In this document: positions 10,068 through 18,752 of the stretch, piece after piece | Layout: each line of letters starts with the position of its first letter | How positions within the stretch are numbered: the stretch's first letter is position 1 | Assembly: GCF_000332035.1 (NCBI RefSeq) | Contig: NZ_ALVY01000205.1 | Coordinates: 1-43,183 of the forward strand | DNA from: Gloeocapsa sp. PCC 73106 | GTDB taxonomy: Bacteria > Cyanobacteriota > Cyanobacteriia > Cyanobacteriales > Gloeocapsaceae | Reading direction: 5' to 3' | Length of the DNA stretch: 43,183 bases | Translations under genes and position numbers: made by a program | The notes under the pieces: model-generated | Database searches by the model: none | What the model was told of the DNA's origin: nothing | What the model saw: only the letters and a program-made list of their open reading frames with translations

Positions 10068-10229
10068 TTGTTTTACTCTCCCAAGCTCTGTGTCAATATT
10101 ACATTAAAATCTGCTCAAGATAAAACAGCGATTACACCTAGGGAAAAGTAAATTTATCTCGTAGGATCAATTAAAACGATTCCGGTTTTTTTCAATGCTT
10201 TAAATTTTTTTAGGAGCGCTTCCCAGAAA

Positions 10230-11081
10230 ATGATTCTCAAAACTCAACATCGTTGTTTTGGCGGTACTGTCGCCTATTACAGTCACTACTCTGACTATTG
10301 TCGTAGTCATATGAGTTTCTCTATCTTTTTACCACCTTCGCAAGAACCTCGTCCTGTACTTTACTTTCTTTCGGGTTTAACTTGTACACCAGAAAATTTT
10401 ACTGTTAAAGCGGGAGTACAGCGATATGCAGCACTATACGGTTTAGTTATTGTCGCTCCCGATACTAGTCCGCGTGAAACGGGTATACCGGGGGAAAGCG
10501 ATCGCACTGATTTAGGAAGTGGTGCTAGTTTCTATCTAGATGCGGTCACTTCTCCTTGGCGCGAGCATTATCAGATGTATAGTTATATAACTAAAGAGCT
10601 ACCTCAAGTGATTGGGGAGAATTTCGCGGTTTTAAAGGATAAACAGGGTATATTTGGGCATTCTATGGGAGGTCACGGCGCTTTAATCGCTGCTTTAAAG
10701 AATCCTGGACAATATCTCTCGGTTTCAGCTTTTGCTCCTATTAGTGCTCCTTCTTTATGTGAATGGGGAAAACGAGCTTTTACGACCTATTTAGGGGAAG
10801 ACGTGAGTCTGTGGGGAAATTACGACGCTTCGCAATTAGTAAAGCACAATCGGTTATCGAGTAAGATTTTGATAGATCAAGGAAAAGCCGACCAATTTTA
10901 CCAGGAGCAGCAACTGTTACCGGAGGTTTTCCAAGAAGCTTGTCAAGAAGTGGGACAACCTCTGGAATTGAGATTTCACGAGGGCTATGATCACAGTTAC
11001 TTTATGATAGCAAGCTTTATCGGTGAGCATTTACAGCACCATATAGCTATTTTAGATCCTAGTACAGGGGAGCAATCATGA
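10230..11081 (+). CDS. fghA: S-formylglutathione hydrolase
   Basis: An alpha/beta hydrolase of the esterase D family that hydrolyses S-formylglutathione to glutathione and formate in formaldehyde detoxification. The nucleophile is S145 in GHSMGGHGAL; the acid is in DQGKADQFY and the base in EGYDHSYF. The family segment LSGLTCTPENF and the GSGASFYLDA block near residue 97 are both present. Length (283 residues) is normal. Its stop overlaps the start of the next gene by four bases (ATGA), implying translational coupling with cobO. The formaldehyde dehydrogenase partner is not in this window. Confidence 0.93.
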   Translation: MILKTQHRCFGGTVAYYSHYSDYCRSHMSFSIFLPPSQEPRPVLYFLSGLTCTPENFTVKAGVQRYAALYGLVIVAPDTSPRETGIPGESDRTDLGSGASFYLDAVTSPWREHYQMYSYITKELPQVIGENFAVLKDKQGIFGHSMGGHGALIAALKNPGQYLSVSAFAPISAPSLCEWGKRAFTTYLGEDVSLWGNYDASQLVKHNRLSSKILIDQGKADQFYQEQQLLPEVFQEACQEVGQPLELRFHEGYDHSYFMIASFIGEHLQHHIAILDPSTGEQS

Positions 11082-11674
11082 CAGAAGAATATCAACGCAA
11101 AATGCAGAAACGCAAAGAAATACAAGAGCAACGACTCGCTGCTTGTCAAGACAGTAAAGGATTAATCATAGTTAATACCGGTAACGGGAAGGGTAAAACT
11201 ACCGCAGCTTTAGGAATGGTATTGCGATCGCTCGGTCACGGTTATCGAGTCGCGATCGTTCAGTTTATCAAAGGCGCTTGGGAACCTGCGGAAAAAGCGA
11301 TTTTGAGTCAATGGGAGCAACAATTAGAATTTTACGCCATGGGGGAGGGTTTTACCTGGGAAACCCAAGATCGTGAGCGAGATATATCTAAAGCGACAGA
11401 AGCTTGGCATAAAGCCTTAACCTTTCTTCTTAATCCTGAGTATCAATTAGTGCTACTAGATGAGATTAATGTTGCCTTAAAATTAGGATATCTCAACTTG
11501 GAGGAAGTAATAGCCGCTTTAGTCCAAAAACCCCCACAAACCCACGTAATTCTAACCGGAAGAGGAGCGCCTCCTGCTTTAGTGGAAATCGCTGACTTGG
11601 TTACAGAGATGAAATTAATTAAACACCCTTTTAGGGAACAGGGAATTAAAGCGCAACCAGGTATAGAATTTTAG
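11078..11674 (+). CDS. cobO: cob(I)yrinic acid a,c-diamide adenosyltransferase
   Basis: This ATP:corrinoid adenosyltransferase (CobO/BtuR/CobA type) transfers the adenosyl group of ATP to the reduced cobalt of corrinoids during adenosylcobalamin synthesis. The P-loop TGNGKGKTTAALG lies at about residues 34-46, and the family-specific blocks VAIVQFIKGAW, LVLLDEINVALK and HVILTGRGAP follow. The ending LIKHPFREQGIKAQPGIEF is characteristic. At 198 residues it is full length. The ATG overlaps the fghA stop, so both are probably made from one mRNA; no shared pathway explains the pairing. Confidence 0.95.
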   Translation: MTEEYQRKMQKRKEIQEQRLAACQDSKGLIIVNTGNGKGKTTAALGMVLRSLGHGYRVAIVQFIKGAWEPAEKAILSQWEQQLEFYAMGEGFTWETQDRERDISKATEAWHKALTFLLNPEYQLVLLDEINVALKLGYLNLEEVIAALVQKPPQTHVILTGRGAPPALVEIADLVTEMKLIKHPFREQGIKAQPGIEF

Positions 11675-11699
11675 ATATTAGCGGTAGTGAGAGTCAATC

Positions 11700-11915
11700 C
11701 TAGTAATTAATTTCCCACCAGCCAAAAGCGGGACCAACAAAGCGAATCGTTAACCAAGCGCCCACTAACAATACAATACCAATCCAAGCGCCTTTGGTGG
11801 TGATACGATAGAATTGCTCGGCTTGAGATTTGGTAATGGGAAGCCAAGAGACGACTGTTTGTTCTTTACCGTACTCTGTACCCAAAGCTTCTTTACGACG
11901 TTTTGATTCACCCAT
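11700..11915 (-). CDS. DUF2839 family small membrane protein
   Basis: A 71-residue protein starting MGESKRRKEALGTEYG, the hallmark N-terminus of the cyanobacterium-specific DUF2839 family. One transmembrane segment lies near residues 43-62 (GAWIGIVLLVGAWLTIRFVG). Its function is unknown. It is convergent with cobO, with 25 bases between the stop codons and no clear terminator. Confidence 0.85.
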   Translation of the reverse strand: MGESKRRKEALGTEYGKEQTVVSWLPITKSQAEQFYRITTKGAWIGIVLLVGAWLTIRFVGPAFGWWEINY

Positions 11916-12022
11916 ATTTTTAAACTTGTCAATAAATAACAGTATAGGATTTTCTCAGGAAAAAATCAGTTTCATCGGCCACAATAAGAGTTACTATCGG
12001 CAATAAAATAAAGAGATCGCAC

Positions 12023-12658
12023 ATGTTTGATGAACTCTTAGCTACTTTATATAATACCCAACAATCCCACAATTATCTAGTTGATAACGACGGTACGGTT
12101 AAAGATTGCACTCTAGAAACCATAGATTCTCCTACTACCTATAGATTGTATCGCTTTTTAACAGACCTAGAAGACCTGCTTAACTCTACTGCTAATCCTG
12201 AAAAAATTCTACTGACTCTGATTCCTAAAGTTAGACAACTGCTTACAGATTCCTATTGGTTACAAACTGACTATAGTGAACCCTCCCGTAATCTGGGGTG
12301 GTCAGTAAAAATACTCTATCAAGAGCCAGATTACCCTATCACCATTCAAAACGTCGCTTGGTTACCGCATCAAACCTCCCCTATCCATAATCATGGTACT
12401 TGGGGAATAGTAGCAATAATCAGTGGTTCGGAGAAGAATAAATTGTGGCGACGAACCTCAAGAAAGAGCGATCGCCTAGAATTAGTTGGAGAACAGATTT
12501 TACTTCCCGGAGATATCATCGCTTTTAACCCCGAAGCGATCCACAGTGTTGAACCAGTAGGAGATGAACCTACGATTACTTTTAATCTCTATGGTGTTAC
12601 CAATTTCGCTGCTAGATACGAGTTTGACGCGGTTACGCACAAAGCTAAAAACTTTTGA
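12023..12658 (+). CDS. cupin-fold protein (cysteine dioxygenase-like)
   Basis: A 211-residue soluble protein with a cupin barrel in its second half. PIHNHGTWG supplies two histidine ligands of the first cupin motif, and LLPGDIIAFNPEAIHSVEP supplies the second motif with another histidine; together they would bind one metal ion, probably iron. The layout matches the predicted metal-dependent double-stranded beta-helix enzymes related to cysteine dioxygenase. The substrate is not known. The N-terminal 110 residues are helical. It ends five bases from the convergent metallopeptidase gene. Confidence 0.8.
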   Translation: MFDELLATLYNTQQSHNYLVDNDGTVKDCTLETIDSPTTYRLYRFLTDLEDLLNSTANPEKILLTLIPKVRQLLTDSYWLQTDYSEPSRNLGWSVKILYQEPDYPITIQNVAWLPHQTSPIHNHGTWGIVAIISGSEKNKLWRRTSRKSDRLELVGEQILLPGDIIAFNPEAIHSVEPVGDEPTITFNLYGVTNFAARYEFDAVTHKAKNF

Positions 12659-12663
12659 ACGAT

Positions 12664-13677
12664 CTAATCTCCCCAACGTATCCCACCGGGGGTTTCATTA
12701 GCAGGGGCTGGATTGCTCCCTCCTCCGGTACCATTCCAAGGTCGCTGTTCTTCAATCAGATGGGGGATAATTAATTTGGTCCAACTTTCTATTTTTTGTG
12801 GGTATTCCTGGTTAACACATCTTTGAGCTCTGTTAATAGGAATTTTCAAGGGATTTCTAGTATCTTCTGAATTATTAGGATCTGCTACCAATGGAGTTGC
12901 ATATTTATCAGGATTGCTGCCCAATATAATACAGAATAAATTAGCAAATCTTTGTTCACCCAAAGAATGTTCATCCCAATAGAGTAAATGTTCAGATCCT
13001 GCTGGAAATTGTTGAGATTTTCCCAATAAATAAAATGTGATAGCTGCTGATTGAATAACATCAATCATTGCATCTTGGTCAGATTCGTTCCTAGTTAATA
13101 ACATATAAGCTGCAAAGTCATCTACCGCATCTTCTTCTTTCCCAGTGATGGGAATATCTAAAAAATCTATTAGAGCATGACCCAGTTCGTGGTACATGAT
13201 AAATAAATAAGCTTTTAAAGTAGAATCTATTGCCTGTTCTTGAGTCAAACCGTCATTGATCTTTAAGACAGCGATGACTTTAAATAGTTCGTAACAAAGT
13301 GTAATATTTCTTTCACGCGAATTATAAAAGGCATTTGCTGGAGAATTTTGAACGCTAGACTCACTATGATTTCTACAACTCATCCACCGAATTTCTAAGT
13401 CTTCGGGTAAATTAAAGTTAATTTGTTTAATAATACTAATATTTTTTTCAAAGATTTGAGAATTGGCGAGATAAGATCTAATAAATTCATCATTTTCATC
13501 GATACCTGGCTGATAACTGTACAAAAATTTACCTACTTGAGGATTAGCTTTGTTACTTTGCTTAATAATTAATTCAGAAGTAGTGGCAGTAACAGATTGA
13601 TTTACTATCATTAATATAGTAAGAATAGTCAAGATAAAATAACTAAAAATTTTCGTTAGTTTTGATTTACATAGCAT
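12664..13677 (-). CDS. DUF4344-type secreted metallopeptidase
   Basis: A 337-residue protein with a hydrophobic N-terminal segment (FSYFILTILTILMIVNQ), a signal peptide or anchor. H163-E-L-G-H167 is a zincin motif, followed by EEDAVDDFAAYMLL, which probably provides the third zinc ligand; this arrangement is that of DUF4344, a predicted metallopeptidase family. The C-terminal tail is rich in Gly, Asn and Pro and probably flexible. It is the last gene of a minus-strand run with two trypsin-like proteases and a COP23 protein, all predicted extracytoplasmic, suggesting a shared role. The substrate is unknown. Confidence 0.8.
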   Translation of the reverse strand: MLCKSKLTKIFSYFILTILTILMIVNQSVTATTSELIIKQSNKANPQVGKFLYSYQPGIDENDEFIRSYLANSQIFEKNISIIKQINFNLPEDLEIRWMSCRNHSESSVQNSPANAFYNSRERNITLCYELFKVIAVLKINDGLTQEQAIDSTLKAYLFIMYHELGHALIDFLDIPITGKEEDAVDDFAAYMLLTRNESDQDAMIDVIQSAAITFYLLGKSQQFPAGSEHLLYWDEHSLGEQRFANLFCIILGSNPDKYATPLVADPNNSEDTRNPLKIPINRAQRCVNQEYPQKIESWTKLIIPHLIEEQRPWNGTGGGSNPAPANETPGGIRWGD

Positions 13678-13707
13678 TTTAATTGACCTAAAAACTCACG
13701 ATTTGCC

Positions 13708-14625
13708 TTAGAAACGTATAGGAATTCCCGGAATTCTTTGTAGATTCTCTTGTAATGCGCCTAGGAACCAATCTCTAAAAATATTGGCGACATCCTTCTT
13801 GAACTCAGTATCTTCGGTCACTTCTGGCTCAACAGTTTGTTTTGGGTCAGCGGGAGCTTGTGTTTCAATTTCAACACCATCATAGATATTACGATGATAA
13901 GGTAACTGCTCTATAAAGGAATCAATGGGGATACCATAGTTAAACCCGGTACGACTCAACTCGGCTCCAATCTGAGAATCAATTCCACGTTCTTTTAGTT
14001 CTTCTGCATTGCTTAGATCGTGATCAGCTAAACCATGAATAGCCACTACCCGACCCTCTAAATCAAAAACAGGACCTCCACTCATACCCCCTTGAGTAAC
14101 GCTTGTGTAAGCATATTGATAGCCTTGAAAAGGTTCGCCTAAGACAGCAGCTATATTACCCGATGAGAAATGACGGACTAATTCATTAGTTTCCGATTGT
14201 ATCTGACCAGGTTTAGGCCATCCTGAGACAAACACGGTCAATCCTGGTTCAACATAACCAGATGAGCCTAATTTAGCTACTTGATAATCGCGATCGCTAT
14301 TAAAGGAAACAATAGCTAAGTCAATATTCTTAGAAAAACTTTCCACATTATCTTTAGAAATATCGTATCTTTCTCCGTCTGGGGTGACGATTCCATAATC
14401 CGAGTTTCCCATCACGTGATTAGCAGTCAGTACATAGTATGTATTTCCATTGCGTGAGACGATCACACCCGAACCTATGGACTTATCTTTACCAACAATA
14501 ATTACAGTGGTTTCACGAGCCAATTCATTAACTGCAGGACCTGTTTGAGACTGAGCTCCTCCGGGATGGATAATAACGATAGCAGGAACGATTAAAGTTA
14601 TTAAGGGGTTGTTAAGTTTCATCAT
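13708..14625 (-). CDS. trypsin-like serine protease, predicted secreted
   Basis: This chymotrypsin-fold protease has the full triad: H70 in TANHVMG, D102 in IDLAIVSF and S182 in GGMSGGPVFD (numbered from the chosen start). The frame is open to a possible start at 14700, but that would overlap the preceding gene by 52 bases; the ATG pair at 14625/14622 gives a clean signal peptide (MMKLNNPLITLIVPAIVII) with cleavage likely after GGAQS. The length is then 305 residues. No PDZ domain follows, unlike DegP/HtrA; instead there is an acidic linker and a hydrophobic tail ending GIPIRF. It is in the COP23/protease cluster. Confidence 0.87.
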   Translation of the reverse strand: MMKLNNPLITLIVPAIVIIHPGGAQSQTGPAVNELARETTVIIVGKDKSIGSGVIVSRNGNTYYVLTANHVMGNSDYGIVTPDGERYDISKDNVESFSKNIDLAIVSFNSDRDYQVAKLGSSGYVEPGLTVFVSGWPKPGQIQSETNELVRHFSSGNIAAVLGEPFQGYQYAYTSVTQGGMSGGPVFDLEGRVVAIHGLADHDLSNAEELKERGIDSQIGAELSRTGFNYGIPIDSFIEQLPYHRNIYDGVEIETQAPADPKQTVEPEVTEDTEFKKDVANIFRDWFLGALQENLQRIPGIPIRF

Positions 14626-14648
14626 GGTAATCTGTGAGAAATGAATAA

Positions 14649-15443
14649 TTAGATTAAATGGGGGATTAACTGCTTGAGTAGTTGTCCTGAGATTCCCCAT
14701 GAGAGCGATCGCATTTTGGTTTGTTCGTTATTTGAGGCGATTGTACCATCCTCAAAGATATAGCGATAATCCCATATGGGATGCTTATGCAAACCATTGA
14801 CTCCTACAAGTTGACCTTGACAGTTTAAGACTGGTCCACCACTCATACCCTTTTGCACATCATTGCTATAGCCAAGCTGATAACCTCCTGTTAACTGTTT
14901 GGGTATGATCATGACGATTTTGCCTTGAGTCAGAAGAAAACCCCTAGATTTTTGCCTATTTGCTTCTATGGGAAAACCCGCCACAAAAACCGTTTGATTT
15001 TCTTGTACTGGTGTTTGTTTCCAGAAATCACTCACTTGATAATCTAGTTCTGAATCAAATGTAAACCAGGCTAAATCTTTGTTCTCAAGTCTAGTTATTG
15101 CCGATAATTTGACTCGATGGAGTACACCATCAACAGTCTTGATATTTAACTCATCACTACTAGAATAAGCAATTACGTGATCGTTAGTAATAACTAAATA
15201 ACTATTTTCCTTTTTCTGGAGCAAAATCCCCGACCCTGATATATCTTCGGCAAAAACCTTAACGGTGATTGCGTTTGCTTGAGCTTGAAGTTCACTGAGA
15301 GATAAACTTGTTGCAGCACAAGACAATTGAGGCTGAGCAAATCTTCCCAAATCTTCAAAGAGGTTGTCAAGATTTAGGAGCACTCCAACCACTCCAGACA
15401 AAAACAGTATGATCATTACCAGAAAATAGGCAAAACGACCCAT
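14649..15443 (-). CDS. trypsin-like serine protease with N-terminal membrane anchor
   Basis: A 264-residue chymotrypsin-fold protein with a single N-terminal hydrophobic helix (residues 5-24), likely an uncleaved anchor. The triad is complete: H89 in ITNDHVIAY, D123 in NKDLAWF and S201 in KGMSGGPVLN. It is related to the next protease downstream (same order of SGILLQ, DHV and GMSGGPV blocks) but clearly diverged, so the pair arose from an old duplication. It has no PDZ domain. It is separated from the COP23 gene by 10 bases and from the following protease ATG by 23, which supports one operon. Confidence 0.87.
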   Translation of the reverse strand: MGRFAYFLVMIILFLSGVVGVLLNLDNLFEDLGRFAQPQLSCAATSLSLSELQAQANAITVKVFAEDISGSGILLQKKENSYLVITNDHVIAYSSSDELNIKTVDGVLHRVKLSAITRLENKDLAWFTFDSELDYQVSDFWKQTPVQENQTVFVAGFPIEANRQKSRGFLLTQGKIVMIIPKQLTGGYQLGYSNDVQKGMSGGPVLNCQGQLVGVNGLHKHPIWDYRYIFEDGTIASNNEQTKMRSLSWGISGQLLKQLIPHLI

Positions 15444-15453
15444 TGTGACTTTC

Positions 15454-16044
15454 TCAATGTACTATTTGAAAATCCGGAAACTCTTCATCTGACTGATTCA
15501 AACAAAGCTCTCGCTCAATATGTCGCTCAAGATCAAATGTTACTGTCCCATCGCCATTTGCCACCACACCTGGAGTTCCAGGGCATTTTTTAGAGTTTTG
15601 ATATACGACTCCTGCAGAACCCTCACTACTAGTAATTATAGCTTGTAATACTTGTTCAGGATTCTGTCCGGGGCTAAGAGTAAAGAGTAAATTACTGCTA
15701 TCAGCAATACATGGTCCTACACAAATAACGGTCTGTTTGTTCAAAGGTCCACTCTGAAAGTTGTTTAAGGGTATTCCCTGAGATTTAAAATTGTTTAACC
15801 TTTGAGTGACCTCTTGACAACGACGCATGGGGGTCCAGGGGGGAGGGAAATCTTTTATTTGCCACTTAAAGACTGGAATTGGGGTATCATTAGCTTGAGC
15901 ATAAGTTGTGGGAATTCCATCTTGGTCAACTGTGCAAATAAAACTCAGATTCTGAGCTGAACCGTTACTACTAGAACTTGTGATCAAACCTAAAACTGTC
16001 AAACTCAATACAGCGAGTTGATTGGCTCTTGAGGGTTTAGTCAT
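15454..16044 (-). CDS. COP23-domain protein, predicted secreted
   Basis: A 196-residue protein with a signal peptide (hydrophobic LAVLSLTVLGLIT followed by SSSSNGSAQ). The mature part shows the COP23 pattern: FICTVDQDGIPTTYA near the start, WTPMRRCQEVTQRLNNF, then VICVG and YQNSKKCPGT, with paired cysteines likely forming disulfides. COP23 was first described as a circadian-oscillating membrane-associated protein of a cyanobacterium; its biochemical role is unknown. It is the first gene of the cluster with two serine proteases and a metallopeptidase, so it may be their substrate, inhibitor or targeting partner; that is inference. Confidence 0.8.
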   Translation of the reverse strand: MTKPSRANQLAVLSLTVLGLITSSSSNGSAQNLSFICTVDQDGIPTTYAQANDTPIPVFKWQIKDFPPPWTPMRRCQEVTQRLNNFKSQGIPLNNFQSGPLNKQTVICVGPCIADSSNLLFTLSPGQNPEQVLQAIITSSEGSAGVVYQNSKKCPGTPGVVANGDGTVTFDLERHIERELCLNQSDEEFPDFQIVH

Positions 16045-16123
16045 CTTTATTCATGCTTACTCCGGACAGTGCTACTACATAATTGTAACTTAAAATTTAC
16101 GTTTTAGTAAATAGCACAACGAT

Positions 16124-17383
16124 CTAGATATCAATATCAAAGCCTTTTTTCTTTTTGCTTTTAGTTTTAGTAATGGGAGTATCCCCCGTCAAAATCCAGT
16201 CGAGATGTTCTGGAAGTAGTTTGGCTAGATCGTAGCGCCTTAAGATAGTTTCTCTAGCTTTTTTGCGGATAGAAGCCATAGAGTCGGGATGATCTAAAAC
16301 TTCTTCCACGCGATCAGCGATCGCCTCAGGATTAAAGAAATCCACGAGTAAGCCGTTGTTCCCATCAGTAATCACTTCTGTCACCGGGGGAGTATTAGAA
16401 GCTACCACCATACATCCTGTCGCCATTGCTTCTAACATCGACCAAGATAACACAAAGGGACGAGTTAAATAAATGTGCACCGAGGAAGCTTGCAAGACTT
16501 GTAGATACTGTTCATAGGGTAATAAACCCGTAAAGTGCAGTCGAGACAAATCAAAAACAAATTTTTCTAACATTAACTGCTTATAGCTTTGACCCTCCGG
16601 TAGGGATTTCCCATAGGCAACGCGATCTTGTCCCACCACCACCACATGACAGTTAGGACGACGTTGTTGTAGGATAGCGACGGTTTCCATAAACTGGGGA
16701 AAACCGCGGTAGGGTTCCATCCCTCTAGCTACGTAGGTGATAATTTCCGAAGCGTGACTAAGATCTAGATTAAGAGAAGGAAGAACTAATTTAGTTCCCA
16801 GTTGGGGAGTAAAAAAATTAGTATCTACTCCATCATGGCGTACGGTTATTTTAGAGTGAAACTCTTGAGGGAATTGTTGACGTTGCCAGTTAGTGGGAGA
16901 TAAACCGCGATCGCAAGCGTATAAATCCGTCAACATCGGCGTATTTTTCATACGAATGCGGGCGCAATCGTCCACACTCAGTGGTTCGTTGGGGTCAAAA
17001 TCCGCGTCCGTACCGTGAGCGTGATAAAACCATTCGAAGTAGCAGAGTAATCGTGCTTGGGGTAGAGCATCCTTGATAAACAGAGTCGGTCCCCAACCCG
17101 AATGACCATAAACTATATCCGGGGCAAATTGCTGCTGTTTTAACTGTTCGGTGAGACGATAGATCGCTTGTCCCTGTAGTACGGCAGCTTCGAGAGTGCG
17201 CAGATAATGATGGGTTTCTGGTTTGACTTCCCGAGAGGGATTATAGATGACTTTAGTTACTCCTTCTAGATTTCCCTGTTCTCGGCGAGTAGCGAATACT
17301 ACCTTATGTCCCCGTTGGGCTAGGGCGATCGCCACGTGGCGAAACTGAGCAGGAAAATTGGGATGTAGTAAGAGTATTTTCAT
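16124..17383 (-). CDS. glycosyltransferase family 4 protein
   Basis: A 419-residue GT-B glycosyltransferase. The N-terminal domain begins MKILLLHPNFPAQFRHVA and holds the acceptor site. The C-terminal domain has YVARGMEPYRGFPQF for the sugar-nucleotide phosphates, FTGLLPYEQYLQVL, and EAMATGCMVVASNTPPVTE for the donor (an E-x7-type motif). The tail is lysine-rich (TKTKSKKKKGFDIDI). It probably transfers a sugar to a surface polysaccharide or glycolipid; the substrate is unknown. Its ATG lies one base after the stop of the reductase gene, so the two are translationally coupled. Confidence 0.92.
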   Translation of the reverse strand: MKILLLHPNFPAQFRHVAIALAQRGHKVVFATRREQGNLEGVTKVIYNPSREVKPETHHYLRTLEAAVLQGQAIYRLTEQLKQQQFAPDIVYGHSGWGPTLFIKDALPQARLLCYFEWFYHAHGTDADFDPNEPLSVDDCARIRMKNTPMLTDLYACDRGLSPTNWQRQQFPQEFHSKITVRHDGVDTNFFTPQLGTKLVLPSLNLDLSHASEIITYVARGMEPYRGFPQFMETVAILQQRRPNCHVVVVGQDRVAYGKSLPEGQSYKQLMLEKFVFDLSRLHFTGLLPYEQYLQVLQASSVHIYLTRPFVLSWSMLEAMATGCMVVASNTPPVTEVITDGNNGLLVDFFNPEAIADRVEEVLDHPDSMASIRKKARETILRRYDLAKLLPEHLDWILTGDTPITKTKSKKKKGFDIDI

Positions 17384-17384
17384 G

Positions 17385-18362
17385 TTAATTCACAAATTGA
17401 GGCATTACTTCTGCCGCTGTAAATAAACCGTAGATACCGCGATCGTGTAGGGATTTAGCCGCTTTGAGATAGCCAAAAGCTGGACCACAGACGTTAGCCG
17501 CCATACTAGTTTCATCGCCCAAAGTAAAGGTATGAGTAGCGATTTTCCCCTCAAAGGTGCGTCCTGTGACTTTGACGTTGGTGCTAAGAGGTTTTTTGGC
17601 GTTGCGAGTATCGACTACTCCTCCCACCGTTACGCGATCGCGTGAGCAAATACCTGCCAATTCTAACATCAGATCGTCAGCGTGTTCCATATTCTCTAAA
17701 GTTAGAATGCCGTTAGTTTTAGCTAGTAAAGCTTCTACCTGTTGATCGCTCATCCCTTTGGCTGTCTCTACGTCGTAGCCAGGTAAATGGGCGATATCTT
17801 CTCTAATGGTGGCGCGATAAGCTTCCCAGTTAGCTATCCCCACACCAAAGGTAATGTTAACGCTGTGGATTTCGGCGTAGCTTTGGGCTGCGATTACCGC
17901 GGCTGCGGTTAATAAACCTGGAGTAGCGCCGCACCCAGTTAAATAGGTAATTCCTGCGGCTTGGAATTGTTCCTGTAACTCCAATAATTGAGCTAAAGCG
18001 CTCGTTCGCTTGATCGCGTCTACTAGTACACCGCGCCAACCTGAAGCGATAAACTGTTGTGCTACCTCGGCCATAAAGGTGTTGGGTAAATTGGGTAGAG
18101 CGAGAAAATAACCGTCTGCTGCGCCCACACTGATTAATTCTTTAATACTCTCGTTACTCAATACCCCATAGTTATCTAGATACCCCAGGGAACCCTTAAG
18201 GTTGTATACGGCGATCGCCTCATTCACATCTATTCCTTCCTGGTGGTAGACGTAACCCTTTTGATCCGCCGCTCCTACCCATTGCATCGACTGTTTGGGT
18301 TTTAATACTCTAGCTGCAGCTTGTCCTAAACCCCCAAACCCTAAAACGCCAACTTTAATCAT
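17385..18362 (-). CDS. saccharopine dehydrogenase-like NAD(P) oxidoreductase
   Basis: A 325-residue protein with an N-terminal Rossmann fold ([13 protein letters not shown] near residue 8) and similarity to saccharopine dehydrogenase-like and homospermidine-synthase-like reductases, including the glycine-rich [16 protein letters not shown] block. Family members are known in cyanobacteria, but the reaction is not established; annotation as a true lysine-pathway enzyme would be overreach. The following glycosyltransferase starts one base after its stop, suggesting a joint role in making or attaching a modified compound. Confidence 0.8.
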   Translation of the reverse strand: MIKVGVLGFGGLGQAAARVLKPKQSMQWVGAADQKGYVYHQEGIDVNEAIAVYNLKGSLGYLDNYGVLSNESIKELISVGAADGYFLALPNLPNTFMAEVAQQFIASGWRGVLVDAIKRTSALAQLLELQEQFQAAGITYLTGCGATPGLLTAAAVIAAQSYAEIHSVNITFGVGIANWEAYRATIREDIAHLPGYDVETAKGMSDQQVEALLAKTNGILTLENMEHADDLMLELAGICSRDRVTVGGVVDTRNAKKPLSTNVKVTGRTFEGKIATHTFTLGDETSMAANVCGPAFGYLKAAKSLHDRGIYGLFTAAEVMPQFVN

Positions 18363-18497
18363 TTCGTTTTAATTTCACCTTACTTCATTTATTTTAAGTC
18401 TACAGATTCTCTAATTAAACCTTTTTTCGCAACAAAAAGTTACAATATTTTCAAGTAATAGACCTAGATTCTGTGAAGTTTTGCTAAAATCCAATAC

Positions 18498-18503
18498 TAT
18501 AAT
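18498..18503 (+). promoter_or_regulatory. candidate -10 element for the DUF2997-ycf35-ferredoxin operon
   Basis: A perfect TATAAT lies 22 bases before the DUF2997 start. No good -35 hexamer is present at 16-18 bases upstream, so the promoter, if real, would have a short leader and rely on other contacts. Confidence 0.4.
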
Positions 18504-18524
18504 GCTGCGAAAATTTGTCAATCG

Positions 18525-18734
18525 ATGAACATGGAATCTCTCGAGTTTATTATTTACCCTGATGGTCGGGTGAAAGAAACGGTAACAGGCATCGTTGGTG
18601 CTTCTTGTCAAGAGGTGACCGCGGCGATTGAAACAGAACTCGGACAAGTTTTGTCTCAAGAAACAACCTCTGATTATTTTGCTGTTCCAGTTTACCAGTC
18701 AGAAATGGCAACCAATCAAACAACTTTTAGTTAA
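18525..18734 (+). CDS. DUF2997 family protein
   Basis: A 69-residue protein reading MNMESLEFIIYPDGRVKETV, followed by GASCQEVTAAIETELG. This is the DUF2997 pattern: a beta hairpin with a conserved PDGRV turn, then a helix starting at a cysteine. A second in-frame ATG at 18531 is an alternative start. The gene is followed after 18 bases by a Ycf35 gene and then a ferredoxin, a conserved cyanobacterial arrangement. Function unknown; its small size and linkage suggest an accessory to the ferredoxin or Ycf35. Confidence 0.85.
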   Translation: MNMESLEFIIYPDGRVKETVTGIVGASCQEVTAAIETELGQVLSQETTSDYFAVPVYQSEMATNQTTFS

Positions 18735-18752
18735 TTTTTGTTTAGGAGTAAT

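Noticed and set aside
14626-14700. Upstream start for the serine protease at 14700
   Set aside because: It would overlap the preceding gene by 52 bases and bury the signal peptide 25 residues inside; the ATG at 14625 gives a normal signal peptide.
17385-18362. Lysine-pathway saccharopine dehydrogenase
   Set aside because: Only the dinucleotide-binding region and general fold are shared; there are no lysine-catabolism neighbours, so a specific function is not claimed.
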